Shown: piece by piece, positions 8,774 to 18,462 of the stretch
Layout: every line of letters begins with the position of its first letter
How positions within the stretch are numbered: position 1 is the first letter of the stretch
Assembly: GCF_002931555.1 (NCBI RefSeq)
Contig: NZ_PSTZ01000010.1
Location: forward strand, 267,320 to 331,319
DNA from: Pseudoclavibacter sp. RFBB5
GTDB lineage: Bacteria > Actinomycetota > Actinomycetes > Actinomycetales > Microbacteriaceae
Direction of reading: 5' to 3'
Length of the DNA: 64,000 bases
Made by a program: the position numbers and the translations under genes
Notes under the pieces: generated by a model
The model's database searches: none
Told to the model about the DNA's origin: nothing
What the model saw: the letters and a program-made list of their open reading frames with translations, nothing else

Positions 8774-10282
8774 TCAGCCGTGGCTCGCAGCGATTCTCTG
8801 CGCTTCGGGCTCACGAACCTCATCGTCTCCGCGCTCGCTGGAGAGCCTGCCGGATGGGAGGAGCATCGCCGCGGCGAACCCTGCCACGTACACGATCGAG
8901 AGCCCCACGAAGATCGGCGAGAAGACGTCGCGATAGATCGCCGCGACGGCGGCCTGGAATCCAGGCTCGCTCGCATGCACGGCCGCGGGAGTGAGACCTG
9001 CCGCGTCGACGCCCAGCGGGAGCATCGCGACGACGCCGATGCCGATCACGCCGCCGATGATGGCGGTCGTGACGGTCGTGCCGACCTGTCCGACGATGCT
9101 GACGGAGGCCGTCACCGCCCCGGTCGCACTCTTGGGCGCGGCGCTCTGCACGACGGCGATCATGAGGCTCATGAACGAGCCGGAGCCGAGTCCTACCACG
9201 AACATGACGACCATCGGCGTCCAGAGTGGCAACCCGACGGGCAGCAGCGACATGGTGAAGAGTCCGCCTGCACCCAGGGCCGTGCCGATGATCGGGAAGA
9301 TCCGATACCTGCCGGTCTTGCTCGCGAGGAAGCCGACGAGCAGGTTGCTGACGAGCATTCCCATGACGGTCGCGATCGGGACGAGCCCGGAGACGGTGGC
9401 TGAGGTTCCGTACGCCATCTGCACGTAGGTGGGCAGGTAGGCGGTGATGGAGATGAGCCCCACGCCGTTGACTGCGGCGATGATGGTGCCGACGGACACC
9501 GTCCGGTTCTTGAAGATGGTGAGCGGCACGAGCGGGTTCTCGGCTCGGACTTCAGCCCAGAAGAAGATGGTGAAGGCGACCAGTGCGACAGCGAACGCGG
9601 CGAGGGCTGACGCGAGGAGCTGCGCATCCGAGGCCCAGGTCACGCCGAGCACGAGGGCGACGAGCGCGACGGTGAACGCCACGGCGCCGAGCGTGTCGAA
9701 GCGGCGCATCGAAGTTCGCGGGATGCTCGGGATGGCGAAGAGCGCGAGGACGAGCGCGACGATGCCGACCGGGAGATTGATCCAGAACAGCCATTGCCAT
9801 CCCCAGTTGTCTGCGATCAGGCCGCCGAGGAAGGGGCCGACCAGGATCGCGACCGGGAAGGCCGCTCCGATGATGGCCATGTACTTCGGGCGGGCTCTGG
9901 GGCTCGTGACCTGCGCGACGATCGTCTGCGACATGAGCTGCAGGCCCGCGGAGCTCATTCCCTGGAAGACCCGAGCCGCGATGAGCAGCCCCATGTTGGG
10001 CGCGAATCCGCATGCGAGCGAGGCGATGAGGAAGAGGATGAGCGAGGCGATGAACACGGAGCGGGCGCCCATGATGTCGCCGAGCTTTCCGATGACGGGC
10101 AGCAGCACGGTGCTGGCGAGCGTGTAGCTGACGACGACCCACCCCATCTCCTCGAGTGCGCTGAGCTCACCCGCGATAGTCGCGAGCGACGTGGAGACGA
10201 CGGTGTGGTCGAGGGCACCGAGGAAGGTGACGGTGAGGAGCGAGGCGACGAGGAGTCGGAGCCGTGTTGGGGAGAGTGACAT
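8774..10282 (-). CDS. MFS transporter, DHA2 (14-TM drug:H+ antiporter) family
   Basis: 502 residues with about 14 hydrophobic segments. N-terminal motif LDHTVVSTSLATIAGEL matches the DHA2 motif LDxTVVNVALP; GKLGDIMGARSVF is motif A after TM2; ARVFQGMSSAGLQ follows. Family role is proton-driven export of toxic or drug-like compounds across the membrane; the substrate is unknown. It diverges from a ROK regulator gene, the two sharing a 181-bp region with a 21-bp palindrome, so it may respond to the same sugar-type signal (inference). Confidence 0.9.
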   Translation of the reverse strand: MSLSPTRLRLLVASLLTVTFLGALDHTVVSTSLATIAGELSALEEMGWVVVSYTLASTVLLPVIGKLGDIMGARSVFIASLILFLIASLACGFAPNMGLLIAARVFQGMSSAGLQLMSQTIVAQVTSPRARPKYMAIIGAAFPVAILVGPFLGGLIADNWGWQWLFWINLPVGIVALVLALFAIPSIPRTSMRRFDTLGAVAFTVALVALVLGVTWASDAQLLASALAAFAVALVAFTIFFWAEVRAENPLVPLTIFKNRTVSVGTIIAAVNGVGLISITAYLPTYVQMAYGTSATVSGLVPIATVMGMLVSNLLVGFLASKTGRYRIFPIIGTALGAGGLFTMSLLPVGLPLWTPMVVMFVVGLGSGSFMSLMIAVVQSAAPKSATGAVTASVSIVGQVGTTVTTAIIGGVIGIGVVAMLPLGVDAAGLTPAAVHASEPGFQAAVAAIYRDVFSPIFVGLSIVYVAGFAAAMLLPSGRLSSERGDDEVREPEAQRIAASHG

Positions 10283-10388
10283 GTGTGTGAGCCCGAACGA
10301 TCGGACGGTCTGCGCGACATCGTGTGCACCTGCCGCTGCTTTGCGACGGCGACGGGCTCGCTGAGCCCCACGCAGGTCCCAACCTACG

Positions 10389-10417
10389 CTGACTTATGTA
10401 GAAAATCTACTTAAGAT
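10389..10417 (+). promoter_or_regulatory. Promoter with 21-bp palindromic operator (site E) upstream of ROK gene
   Basis: Candidate -35 CTGACT (10389-10394), 17-nt spacer, -10 TAAGAT (10412-10417). The spacer is a palindrome: TTATGT / AGAAAATCT / ACTTAA at 10394-10414 (with flanks, 10-bp arms with one mismatch). The operator starts on the last base of the -35 and ends on the third base of the -10, the same geometry as at 11781-11801. Predicts steric repression, probably autoregulation by the ROK protein. Confidence 0.65.
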
Positions 10418-10463
10418 GCTCGGGTCCCGGTCGCCGCGACCGGGGGTCCGATAAAGTTCTGGA

Positions 10464-11741
10464 ATGAGAGAGTCGACGCTACGATTCGGCGCGCAGACCG
10501 ACGAGGTCACCAGCCTTCTCCGAGTGGTCAACCTCGTGAGGACGCGACAGGCCGTGACGCGACCCCAGATCGGCACGGCGACCGGCCTCGGGCGAGGAGT
10601 CGTGACTCAGAGGGTCGACCAGGCCATGGACATGGGCTACATCGTGGAAGGCGAAGTCGGCCCATCCTCTGGCGGGCGCGCCCCGCGCACGCTCCGGTTC
10701 AACAGCGAGCGGGGCTTCATCGTGACGTGCGCCATCGGCGCCTTGCACCTCCACGTCGGACTCTCACATCTCGAGGGCGACGTGACCGCGCACGCGCATC
10801 TCGACTGGGACATCGCACGCGGTCCAGCTGCGACCCTGGACGCGGCGCTGGAGCTCATCGAGCAGCTGCTCACCGAGGAACGGGCGAGAACCGGCGACGA
10901 GACACAGGTCTGGGGCATCGCTGTCGGCATCCCCGGCCCTGTGGACTTCACCTCCGGAAGACCGGTCGCCCCGCCGATCATGCCAGGCTGGAACGGCTTC
11001 GACTTCCGCCGGCGTTTCAAGCAGCACTTCGACGCGCCCGTCTGGGTGGACAAGGACGTCAACCTCCTCGCGATCAACGAGCGCACCAACCGCCAGCTCC
11101 CCGATATCGATCTGATCTACTGCAAGGTCGGCTCTGGCATCGGCGCTGGCCTGGTCTCTCGCGGCCGGATCCACCGCGGAGCCAACGGAACGGCAGGCGA
11201 CCTCGCGCACGTGAAGCTCGCGGGGTCGGACATCGCGTGTCGGTGCGGCAAGCTGGGCTGCGTCGAGGCCGTCGCGGGCGGCTGGGCTCTCGTCAGGGAT
11301 GCGAAGCTCGCTATCGAGGAGGGGGCGAGGGGAATGCTCGCCTCGCGAGTCGCCGCTGGAGCTCCGCTCATTCCGGAGCTCATAGCCGTGTCGGCCGAAG
11401 ACGGCGACGCACTCGCGATACAGCTCACCCAGCGGTCCGCGCGGGTCATCGGCGAGGCCCTCTCGGGCATGGTCAACGTGTTCAACCCGAAGGTGATCGT
11501 CATCGGAGGTGCGCTCGCGTCAGCTGGGGAGATCTTCCTCTCCGAGGTGAGGCACCGCGTGTATGAGCAGTCTGCGCCGCTCGCGACCCGCGATCTCAAC
11601 GTGATGGTGTCGGTCGGGGACGTCAGGGAGCCGCTCCGGGGAGGCGCCGCGTTGGTTCGCGAGCAGCTCTTCGAGGAGACCTTCCCGCGTTGGTTCGCGA
11701 ACGGCCGCCCCGAGATCTCGGCGTTCGAGTCGGAGCATTGA
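10464..11741 (+). CDS. ROK-family transcriptional regulator 1
   Basis: 425 residues. N-terminal winged-helix (~20-70: RQAVTRPQIGTATGLGRGVV then VDQAMDMGYI and a wing) followed by a sugar-kinase-like ROK domain. Zn-binding ROK signature CRCGKLGCVEA near residue 258; WVDKDVNLLAINE retains an Asp in the kinase-like motif. Family role: sugar-responsive repressor binding AT-rich palindromes. It precedes a GH43 gene on the same strand with an operator-bearing promoter between them, so GH43 is its most likely target. No convincing Shine-Dalgarno before the ATG. Confidence 0.93.
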   Translation: MRESTLRFGAQTDEVTSLLRVVNLVRTRQAVTRPQIGTATGLGRGVVTQRVDQAMDMGYIVEGEVGPSSGGRAPRTLRFNSERGFIVTCAIGALHLHVGLSHLEGDVTAHAHLDWDIARGPAATLDAALELIEQLLTEERARTGDETQVWGIAVGIPGPVDFTSGRPVAPPIMPGWNGFDFRRRFKQHFDAPVWVDKDVNLLAINERTNRQLPDIDLIYCKVGSGIGAGLVSRGRIHRGANGTAGDLAHVKLAGSDIACRCGKLGCVEAVAGGWALVRDAKLAIEEGARGMLASRVAAGAPLIPELIAVSAEDGDALAIQLTQRSARVIGEALSGMVNVFNPKVIVIGGALASAGEIFLSEVRHRVYEQSAPLATRDLNVMVSVGDVREPLRGGAALVREQLFEETFPRWFANGRPEISAFESEH

Positions 11742-11775
11742 CCACCCCCTGGGGCACACACCGCTCAGCGCATCC

Positions 11776-11804
11776 TTGACATATGTCCATTTCGCACATA
11801 ACTT
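11776..11804 (+). promoter_or_regulatory. Sigma-A-type promoter with embedded 21-bp operator (site A) for GH43
   Basis: -35 TTGACA (11776-11781), 17-nt spacer, -10 TAACTT (11799-11804). The spacer contains ATATGT / CCATTTCGC / ACATAA at 11781-11801. The -35 is a perfect consensus, which is rare here, and the palindrome occupies the whole spacer, a classical repressor site. Likely start of transcription near 11811, giving a leader of about 110 nt. Confidence 0.75.
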
Positions 11805-11921
11805 TGCGAGTCAGTCCCCAGCCAGCCCGGCCACCCCCTCACGGCTCGCCAGCGACTCCTCAGCGCGCGTCCACCAGCGAAGGTGCGGCGCAGAATGTTC
11901 GACTCGAAGGATGACCATCTC

Positions 11922-13400
11922 ATGAGAACTCCGAGTGCCGGCAAGTTCAGGAACCCCATCCTGGACGGCGATCGGCCTGATCCAACCGTCATCAAGAGTG
12001 GTGACGACTACTGGATGACCTACTCCTCCTTCGACTCAGCTCCAGGAATTCCGATCTACCACTCCACAGATCTCGTGAACTGGACGCACCGGGGATCCGC
12101 CCTGGAGGATCCCCCCGGGGTGGTCTTCGCGATGGACATCGCCGAAGTCGATGGCCATTTCTACATCTACATCCCCTTCATCCCGGCGCCGTGGTCGACG
12201 ACGATCGCCGATGCTTCGATATTCGTCATCCACGCTCCTTCGATGACCGGGCCATGGAGCGACCCGATCGATCTGCAGATACGAGGAGCGATCGATCCTG
12301 GGCATGCGATCGGTGAGGACGGGAAGCGATACCTCTTCGTCAACGGAGTGCGCAAGATACAGCTCACCGACGACGGGTTGGCGACCGTCGGAGAGCTTGA
12401 GCATGTCTATGACGGCTGGCAGTACCCCGACGAATGGATCACCGAGGCGTACGCCCTTGAAGGCCCGAAGATCCTCCGTCGGAATGGCTGGTTCTACCTC
12501 GTGAGCGCCGTCGGAGGAACTGGCGGCCCGTCTACGGGTCACATGGTGATCGTCGCCCGTTCTCGGACCATCAGCGGCGTGTGGGAGAACTCCCCGAGCA
12601 ATCCGGTTGCCCGCACGACAGACCCCTCGGAAGCATGGTGGTCGCGGGGCCATGCGACGCTCATCGAGGGGCCGAGGGGCGATTGGTGGATGCTGTCCCA
12701 CGGTTACGAGAACGGCTATCGCACGTTGGGAAGACAGCTTCTTCTCGAACCCATCGCCTGGACAGACGATGACTGGCCCGTTGCGCTGGCTCAGGACATC
12801 TCGATGGATCTCGACGCTCCCGATCGATCCACTCTGCAGATCCGTGACTCCGCTGGAGCCGAGTCCCTCCCAGAGTTTGAGCTCGGCGAGCGCTGGACGT
12901 TCTACGGACCGACACCCGGCGAAAGCTCGCGACTCACCGTGCACCAGGATTCGCTGGAGGTCGTCGGCAAGGGCGGCAGCGTGGCGGAGTCCTCACCGCT
13001 CGTCCGAACGGGCGGTGATCGCTCGTACGAGTTCTCCGCCGTGGTCGAGCTGGATGGTGACGCTGAAGCAGGCCTCATGCTGTTCTTCAACAATCGACTG
13101 TTCTGCGGCCACACGATCAACGGAACGCAGATGAACACCTACTCGGGCGGCGTGAAGACCTACTGGCACGAACCCGTCACGGCCACTCGGCGCATCCATC
13201 TCAAGTTGGTCAACGACCAGCACATTCTCACCAGCTGGCACAGCCTTGACGGTGAGAACTGGACGCGACACGGCGTGCGCTACGAGACCTCCGGCTACCA
13301 CGCGAACACGATCGGCGATCTCGTCAGCCTGCGCCCCGCCCTCGTCTCTGCGGGGACGGGGTCGGCGAAGTTCTCTGAAATCCGCTATCAGCCGCTCTAG
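11922..13400 (+). CDS. Glycoside hydrolase family 43 (beta-xylosidase/arabinofuranosidase-like)
   Basis: 492 residues, no signal peptide. N-terminal five-bladed propeller (about 8-310): the catalytic base Asp in DGDRPDPTV, the general acid Glu in YALEGPKILRRNGWFYL; WWSRGHATLIEGPRGDWWM is a typical propeller segment. C-terminal ~320-492 is a beta-sandwich module (GMLFFNN-like ligand fold, here GLMLFFNNRLFCGHTINGT). Role inferred: intracellular removal of xylosyl or arabinosyl groups from imported glycosides. The ATG at 11922 is chosen because homology begins at KFRNPILDGDRPDP and AAGGA lies 10 nt upstream; starts at 11883 or 11895 are possible. Preceded by promoter and operator site A. Confidence 0.9.
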   Translation: MRTPSAGKFRNPILDGDRPDPTVIKSGDDYWMTYSSFDSAPGIPIYHSTDLVNWTHRGSALEDPPGVVFAMDIAEVDGHFYIYIPFIPAPWSTTIADASIFVIHAPSMTGPWSDPIDLQIRGAIDPGHAIGEDGKRYLFVNGVRKIQLTDDGLATVGELEHVYDGWQYPDEWITEAYALEGPKILRRNGWFYLVSAVGGTGGPSTGHMVIVARSRTISGVWENSPSNPVARTTDPSEAWWSRGHATLIEGPRGDWWMLSHGYENGYRTLGRQLLLEPIAWTDDDWPVALAQDISMDLDAPDRSTLQIRDSAGAESLPEFELGERWTFYGPTPGESSRLTVHQDSLEVVGKGGSVAESSPLVRTGGDRSYEFSAVVELDGDAEAGLMLFFNNRLFCGHTINGTQMNTYSGGVKTYWHEPVTATRRIHLKLVNDQHILTSWHSLDGENWTRHGVRYETSGYHANTIGDLVSLRPALVSAGTGSAKFSEIRYQPL

Positions 13401-13431
13401 GACAGCCTGGAACGCCATCCCGCTCCAGGGA

Positions 13432-13473
13432 GAGGCCCGTGCACACGAGATCGAACTCGCGCGCACGGGCCTC
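13432..13473. terminator. Terminator between convergent GH43 and esterase genes
   Basis: Inverted repeat GAGGCCCGTGCACACGAG, loop ATCGAA, CTCGCGCGCACGGGCCTC. The two A/C mismatches of the plus-strand RNA become G-U pairs in the minus-strand RNA, so the stem is continuous for the minus-strand operon. Confidence 0.8.
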
Positions 13474-13480
13474 GCGTCGT

Positions 13481-14329
13481 CTACATACGGTCGGCGCTCA
13501 GCCAGGCGACCATGCGCTCGATGCTCTGAGCGGCCCCGACCTGTGCGGGGCCATCAAGATGGCCGTGAGCAGTCGTCGGCTCGACGACGACCAGTGCGTC
13601 ATTCCCTGCTTCGATGAGTTCGGAAGCGAAGCGCTGACCGGACGCACGAAGGGGGTCTGAGTCGCTGTTGAGGAGGAACGACGGTGGTAGCCCTCCGACG
13701 TCGTGCCCTCCTGGGAACGCATACGGGTGCAGCAGGTGAGCCGGATCGCCCACGTAGTTCAGGTTGATGAGGCGCACATCGTCGGCCGTGAAGCTGCGGC
13801 CTCCCGAATATCTGCACTTCGCGTCGATTTCAGCTGTCAGCGGTGGCAGCGCACGATGGAACAGCCCGTAGGCGAGGACGAGGGATGCCGGCTGGGGTCC
13901 GCCCCGATCCCGGAGGCGGAGGGCCGCACCTGCAGCGAGGTTGGCCCCTGCGCTCGCGCCGCCGAGAGACCAGCCAGGCGGGTCGACCTCCGGGACGAGA
14001 CCGGATGCGGCAGTCCACGCCGCGGTGACCTCGTCCGAGGCCACAGGGAAGCGCACTCCGTCTTTCACGGGAACGCCACCTGCCTCAGCTGCGAACCAGT
14101 CAGGCGTGGGCGCCAGCTGATAGTCGACCGCGATGACTGCGATTCCGCGCGCGGCGATCTGCCTGGCAACCCAGTCGCTCTCGAGCTGATCGAGGCCGCC
14201 GAGGGCGAATGCACCCCCGTGCGCCCAGACGAGGCCCCTGGTCGGCGAAGAGGGGACGTAGGTTCTGACGGCGAGCCCGCCATGCGGACCCTCGATCGTG
14301 ATGTCCTCAACTCGGATAGCAACGGCCAT
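13481..14329 (-). CDS. Alpha/beta-hydrolase, HSL-type esterase
   Basis: 282 residues. Oxyanion-hole HGGAF (HSL family), nucleophile Ser in GGASAGANLA, acid in NSDSDPLR and His in TAHGHLDGP make a complete catalytic triad. Cytoplasmic, no signal peptide. It is the last gene of the binding-protein/permease/GH106 operon and its start lies 23 bp inside the GH106 gene, with AGAGAAG upstream, so coupling is likely. Role inferred: deacylation of acylated plant glycosides, complementing the rhamnosidase-like enzyme. Confidence 0.88.
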   Translation of the reverse strand: MAVAIRVEDITIEGPHGGLAVRTYVPSSPTRGLVWAHGGAFALGGLDQLESDWVARQIAARGIAVIAVDYQLAPTPDWFAAEAGGVPVKDGVRFPVASDEVTAAWTAASGLVPEVDPPGWSLGGASAGANLAAGAALRLRDRGGPQPASLVLAYGLFHRALPPLTAEIDAKCRYSGGRSFTADDVRLINLNYVGDPAHLLHPYAFPGGHDVGGLPPSFLLNSDSDPLRASGQRFASELIEAGNDALVVVEPTTAHGHLDGPAQVGAAQSIERMVAWLSADRM

Positions 14330-17300
14330 GCTGCGCTCTTCTCTCGTGTTCGCGGCTCGATGCGTGTTCGCACTCTGCGTCGTCGTAGACCACCGTGACT
14401 GGCCCGACGACGCCCGCTGGGAGGAGTTCAGCCTGATCGTCGAACACTCGCGTCATGGGCTCGAAGAGCGAACCGGAGGTGACCTGCCCTTCAGCGATCA
14501 GACGGTTCCGCCACGGGTTGGTCACGCGAAGCTCCACGACGTTGCGCCCCTGACCAAGACCGCGGGCGGGAAGCTCGAAGGGCGCGGTCCACACGATGCC
14601 TGCGTCGATGCCGTTGATCGTCACCTCCGCGATATCGCTGATGTCGCCGAACCGGATGCGGACAGGATGCCCCGCTTCGGGAAGGTCGAACTCGAACCGA
14701 TACTGGACCGTCCCCGAGAACCGCTGGCCTTCGTCATCGAGTTCAGTCCAGCGGATCGGCTCTGTGCTCCGGATGGGTTCAGCGCCCGGGAGGGTCATGG
14801 TCCATTCGCCCCCGACGGGGACATCGAGGGGCGCGCTCGACGGAGAGACTCCGTCCCCTGTTTCGCCCGGAAGCACGAAGACGGAGCCGTACGGTGCGAG
14901 CGAGAGCTCGAATCCGGTCCCGTCGGAGGTGGGCCGCAGCTCGCGCCTCTCGAGTGCGACCGGGTCCCACGCAACCAAGGGTCGGTCACACCCGGGCAAG
15001 GAGATGGTCGTGGTCACGGGGTCCTCGTGCGCATTGGCGAGAAAGACGAGCAGCTCGCCGTCAACCCATCTCGCGATGCGTCGCACGTCGGTGTGAGGCA
15101 CAACGAGCACCGGGGGAAAGTGTCGACGGAGCACATCGCCGAGCTCTCGAGTCGCGTGAACGTGGTCGCTATGCGTCGGCCCCCAGATCTGATCGCACAG
15201 CCTGGCGTGGCGCTTGCCGTCATCGGCGAGGGAGCGAAGTGCCGGGCGCGTACCGACGACCGTGGCACCGGCCTCCACGAGTCGCAGGATGCCCTCGAGT
15301 ACCGACGTGCTCATCCGGTCACTGGAGCCTCCGAGGTAGAGCACGCGGTAGCGGGAGCTGCCTGCGCCCAGCACGCCGTCCGCGACTTCGAGGATCCCCG
15401 ACAGCGCATCGGGGCCGATGTAGTCGAAGTCGTAGTCGCGCGGGACGCGCTCGTTGAAGTGATCTCCGTAGAGCCCGGTGACGGGTGCCTCCTCGCCGAT
15501 GAAGAAGGCGACGTCAACCGCTGGCCGCCCCCGGGAGAGCAGGTGCGAGCAGCGCGCGAGGTAGTCGATCCAGGGGCGGGCGACATGGGCCCAGGTCTCG
15601 TTCCGCGTGAATGCCTGGCCCAGTGATGGAGCGAGCGCCATCCCAGGAGGAGGCACCTGTGACGGCTGGTGCGGTGACGAGTGGATGCAGAATCGGGTGA
15701 CACCGAGGGTGAGCTGCAGGTCGGCGACGTGCTTGAGCGACTTGGGCGAATCGCTCCACGGGTTTCGACCGGAGGTGAAGGCTTCCGAACCGGTGTGCGT
15801 TCGCTGGTGGACGTGTGCCACCGACGATGCGCCCTTGAGATCGGCAACGTAGCTCGGGGCGGGGCCCGTCTTCGAGTCGAAGGTCCACATCGCCCCCATG
15901 GGGACGTCGGCGTGCGAGCGCATCGCGAGGTCGTCCCCGAGCTGAGGCCGCCGATCTTCGAGCGCCTCCGCGTAGTAGGCCATGCCGCGCTGGTGCGCTT
16001 CATCGGCCAGGGTGCCGTAGTACGCATCCGCGAACACTTCAGTGATCGTTCGTCTGAAGTCGCTGAGGAACAGGTCGGTCGCGGCGACGCTGTCGACCTG
16101 GAAGCCTACCGCGGCGAGCAGCCACGGGACGGGGTTGTAGCCGCGGAGCCGGACGAAATGCTCGACGAGGCGATCGCTGATGTTCTGCAGGCCGGCTTCG
16201 ATGCTGTCGCTCAGGAGCGCGTCGATCTCCGCGTCGCCGAACTGGTCGAGGTGGCGAGTGATGTAGGCCCGCACTCGATCGGCATCGAGCTTGTCGACTT
16301 CCAACCCGGTCGCTTCGGGCAGGGCCGGGCCATTCGTCTGCCCGGTGAGCGACGACCCGAAGCGGATGATCCGCCACCGTCCTGCTGGGAGCGGCTCGGT
16401 CAGCCGATCCCCGCTCAGGTTTCCGCTGAGATCGATGACCGCCTCGGACGGGACGACGGCATGGGCTGCCTGCGGGTCGGTGTCGAGCGCGTCGTAGTCG
16501 ACAGAGGTAGCGAACCCGCTCTTGGCTTCGACGTGCGCTGGCCTCCCCGCTTCGTGGAGTTCGAAGCGGTCGACGATGAACTCGCTCAGGGGCTGGAACA
16601 CGGGCGGCGGTCTGACACCGCGCTCGAACGCCGAGGAGACGGCGCGGATGCCGTCTGCGCTGAGCAGCAGGCGAAACGCGCGTCCGGAGACCGGCGCGAA
16701 CGACGCGGTTCGGGACGGGCACTGGTTCACTGGGAACGACGTCACATCCACGTACTCGCCGCTCCCGTCCTGCACCTGGAGCGTCGCCTCGACCGCCGGT
16801 GCGGCACCGAAACCGTGCGGGCCAGGGAGCACGATGACACACGAACGCACAGTGACCGGCTCGTCGAAATGCTGCTCGACCCAGGCTGTCGAGAACTCGT
16901 CGGGGTCGCGTTCGAGCCGAACGCTCCCACCCGACGCCTTCATGTCCCCGCTGGGAACGGAAGGGGCAGAGGTCTCGATGCCCTCAGGCTCGAGGGCATC
17001 GTGCTCGGGGTCGAACGGAACGGCCAGCACGAAGAGATCCTTGACGTGCCCGGATCCGGCTCCGGCGCCGCTCCCCCATTTGGGCACCGCTTGGAAGGGC
17101 CCCGCGACATCGGGCAGCGGGGCTAGCTCGGCCAGCGTTGCGCCGTCCACGACCGTCTGCGACCAGACGAGCTTGCGCATGGCGTCGTCCGCACTGACCC
17201 ATGGGGCGCCAGACGCGCTCCACCCCGCCGACGTCGCCACGGTGAACTCCAGACCCAGTTCGCGGGCAGTCGCGCTGGCTGTCCTGATCGCGTCCCGCCA

Positions 17301-17525
17301 CCGCCCCGTCCCCGGGATGACCGGGTCCGGGACGACAAGCGGGTTCCCAAGCGCACCGTCGAAGGCCTGGACCCCCCGGATCCCGACCGCGTGCAGCCAG
17401 CGCAGATCGGCGTCGATGCCGTCTGGATCGACGTTCCCGTCCATCCAGTGCCACCAGGCACGAGGTCGCGCGTCGTCTGGCGGCTGAACGAACGCGTTCC
17501 AGAGGTCATCGTGGCGGTCGGTCAT
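14307..17525 (-). CDS. GH106 alpha-L-rhamnosidase-like glycosidase
   Basis: 1072 residues, usual GH106 length. N-terminal AWWHWMDGNVDPDGIDADL and GVQAFDGALG match the family start; ATSAGWSASGAPWV, DSIEAGLQNISD and VEHFVRLRGYNPVPWL follow in the catalytic barrel; the C-terminus is a galactose-binding-like sandwich (VVELRVTNPWRNRLI). No signal peptide, so it should act inside the cell on an imported rhamnoside. The ATG at 17525 is supported by AAGGA 7 nt upstream; the reading frame stays open upstream but that extension is Arg/Ser-rich and not conserved-looking. It sits 49 bp after the transporter ATPase gene in one operon. Confidence 0.88.
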   Translation of the reverse strand: MTDRHDDLWNAFVQPPDDARPRAWWHWMDGNVDPDGIDADLRWLHAVGIRGVQAFDGALGNPLVVPDPVIPGTGRWRDAIRTASATARELGLEFTVATSAGWSASGAPWVSADDAMRKLVWSQTVVDGATLAELAPLPDVAGPFQAVPKWGSGAGAGSGHVKDLFVLAVPFDPEHDALEPEGIETSAPSVPSGDMKASGGSVRLERDPDEFSTAWVEQHFDEPVTVRSCVIVLPGPHGFGAAPAVEATLQVQDGSGEYVDVTSFPVNQCPSRTASFAPVSGRAFRLLLSADGIRAVSSAFERGVRPPPVFQPLSEFIVDRFELHEAGRPAHVEAKSGFATSVDYDALDTDPQAAHAVVPSEAVIDLSGNLSGDRLTEPLPAGRWRIIRFGSSLTGQTNGPALPEATGLEVDKLDADRVRAYITRHLDQFGDAEIDALLSDSIEAGLQNISDRLVEHFVRLRGYNPVPWLLAAVGFQVDSVAATDLFLSDFRRTITEVFADAYYGTLADEAHQRGMAYYAEALEDRRPQLGDDLAMRSHADVPMGAMWTFDSKTGPAPSYVADLKGASSVAHVHQRTHTGSEAFTSGRNPWSDSPKSLKHVADLQLTLGVTRFCIHSSPHQPSQVPPPGMALAPSLGQAFTRNETWAHVARPWIDYLARCSHLLSRGRPAVDVAFFIGEEAPVTGLYGDHFNERVPRDYDFDYIGPDALSGILEVADGVLGAGSSRYRVLYLGGSSDRMSTSVLEGILRLVEAGATVVGTRPALRSLADDGKRHARLCDQIWGPTHSDHVHATRELGDVLRRHFPPVLVVPHTDVRRIARWVDGELLVFLANAHEDPVTTTISLPGCDRPLVAWDPVALERRELRPTSDGTGFELSLAPYGSVFVLPGETGDGVSPSSAPLDVPVGGEWTMTLPGAEPIRSTEPIRWTELDDEGQRFSGTVQYRFEFDLPEAGHPVRIRFGDISDIAEVTINGIDAGIVWTAPFELPARGLGQGRNVVELRVTNPWRNRLIAEGQVTSGSLFEPMTRVFDDQAELLPAGVVGPVTVVYDDAECEHASSREHERRAQHGRCYPS

Positions 17526-17574
17526 GGCGGTGTCCTTCTTGCTCACGTCGTTGAAGCTGGCTGCCGCGGCGTCC

Positions 17575-18462
17575 TCAGCGGACCGCTGTGATCGACTCCG
17601 TCTGCGCCTCGAGGAACCTGCGCCGTTCCGTTCGTCGCTTCGCTTGCACCGCGGGATTCGCGACAGGAGCTGCGAGCAGCAGCGCCCGCGTGTAGGCGTG
17701 CTGGGGGTCCTCGATGACCGAGGCAGTCGGCCCGGTCTCGAGGATGCGCCCATCGCGCATGACTGCTACCCGCTGGCTGATGTGCTTGACGACATCGAGG
17801 TCGTGGGTGATGAAGAGCAGAGCGACGCCAGTGCGTTCGCGGATCTCGGTGAAGAGCTCCAGGACGCGTGCTTGGGTCGTCAGGTCCAGGGCGCTGACCG
17901 CCTCATCGCAGACGATCAGGCGCGGGTCCCGGCACAGCGCGCGAGCGATGGCGATTCGCTGCCGCTGACCGCCGGAGAACTCCTTCGCGTAGCGGTTTCC
18001 GGAGTTCGCGGGCAACTGGACCTGGTCGAGGAGGTCGCGGACCCGCGCGTCGGCCTCGGTTCGCGTGCTGCCCGTGACGAGGAGCGGTTCGGTGAGGATG
18101 TCGTTGACCGTCATGGCGGGGTTCAGCGACGTGTACGGGTCCTGGAACACCACCTGGATATCGCGGCTCAGCGCCCGGCGCTCCTTGGGCTTGAGGTTGA
18201 CGATCGATCGCCCATCGAACCGGATCTCGCCGGACGCGATCGGTGCCAGCCCGAGGACGGCGCGTCCGATGGTCGACTTCCCGGACCCGGACTCTCCGAC
18301 GAGCCCGACCGTCTCGCCCGGCGCGATGCGCAGATCGACCTCGTGGAGCACGCGGAACTTCTTCCGCTTCCGGACCCGGCCCGGGTACTCGACGACGAGC
18401 TTCTGGATCGACAACAGGTCTCCCTGAGGCGTCGGGGTGGGTGTTTCCTGGGCGGCGCTCAT
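17575..18462 (-). CDS. ABC transporter ATP-binding protein (Dpp/OppF type)
   Basis: 295 residues. Walker A GLVGESGSGKSTIGRAV, ABC signature FSGGQRQRIAIARAL, Walker B LIVCDEAVSALD, and a C-terminal oligopeptide-transporter-type tail. Energises uptake with the ATPase half of the upstream fused protein. The ATG at 18462 overlaps the upstream stop (ATGA). Family-5 importers carry peptides or oligosaccharides; in this operon with GH106 and an esterase a glycoside or oligosaccharide substrate is more likely (inference). Confidence 0.9.
   Translation of the reverse strand: MSAAQETPTPTPQGDLLSIQKLVVEYPGRVRKRKKFRVLHEVDLRIAPGETVGLVGESGSGKSTIGRAVLGLAPIASGEIRFDGRSIVNLKPKERRALSRDIQVVFQDPYTSLNPAMTVNDILTEPLLVTGSTRTEADARVRDLLDQVQLPANSGNRYAKEFSGGQRQRIAIARALCRDPRLIVCDEAVSALDLTTQARVLELFTEIRERTGVALLFITHDLDVVKHISQRVAVMRDGRILETGPTASVIEDPQHAYTRALLLAAPVANPAVQAKRRTERRRFLEAQTESITAVR

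Noticed and set aside
17526..17753. Longer N-terminus for the GH106 protein
   Set aside because: The 76 extra residues are Arg/Ser-rich, overlap the upstream ATPase gene and precede a good ribosome site for ATG 17525.
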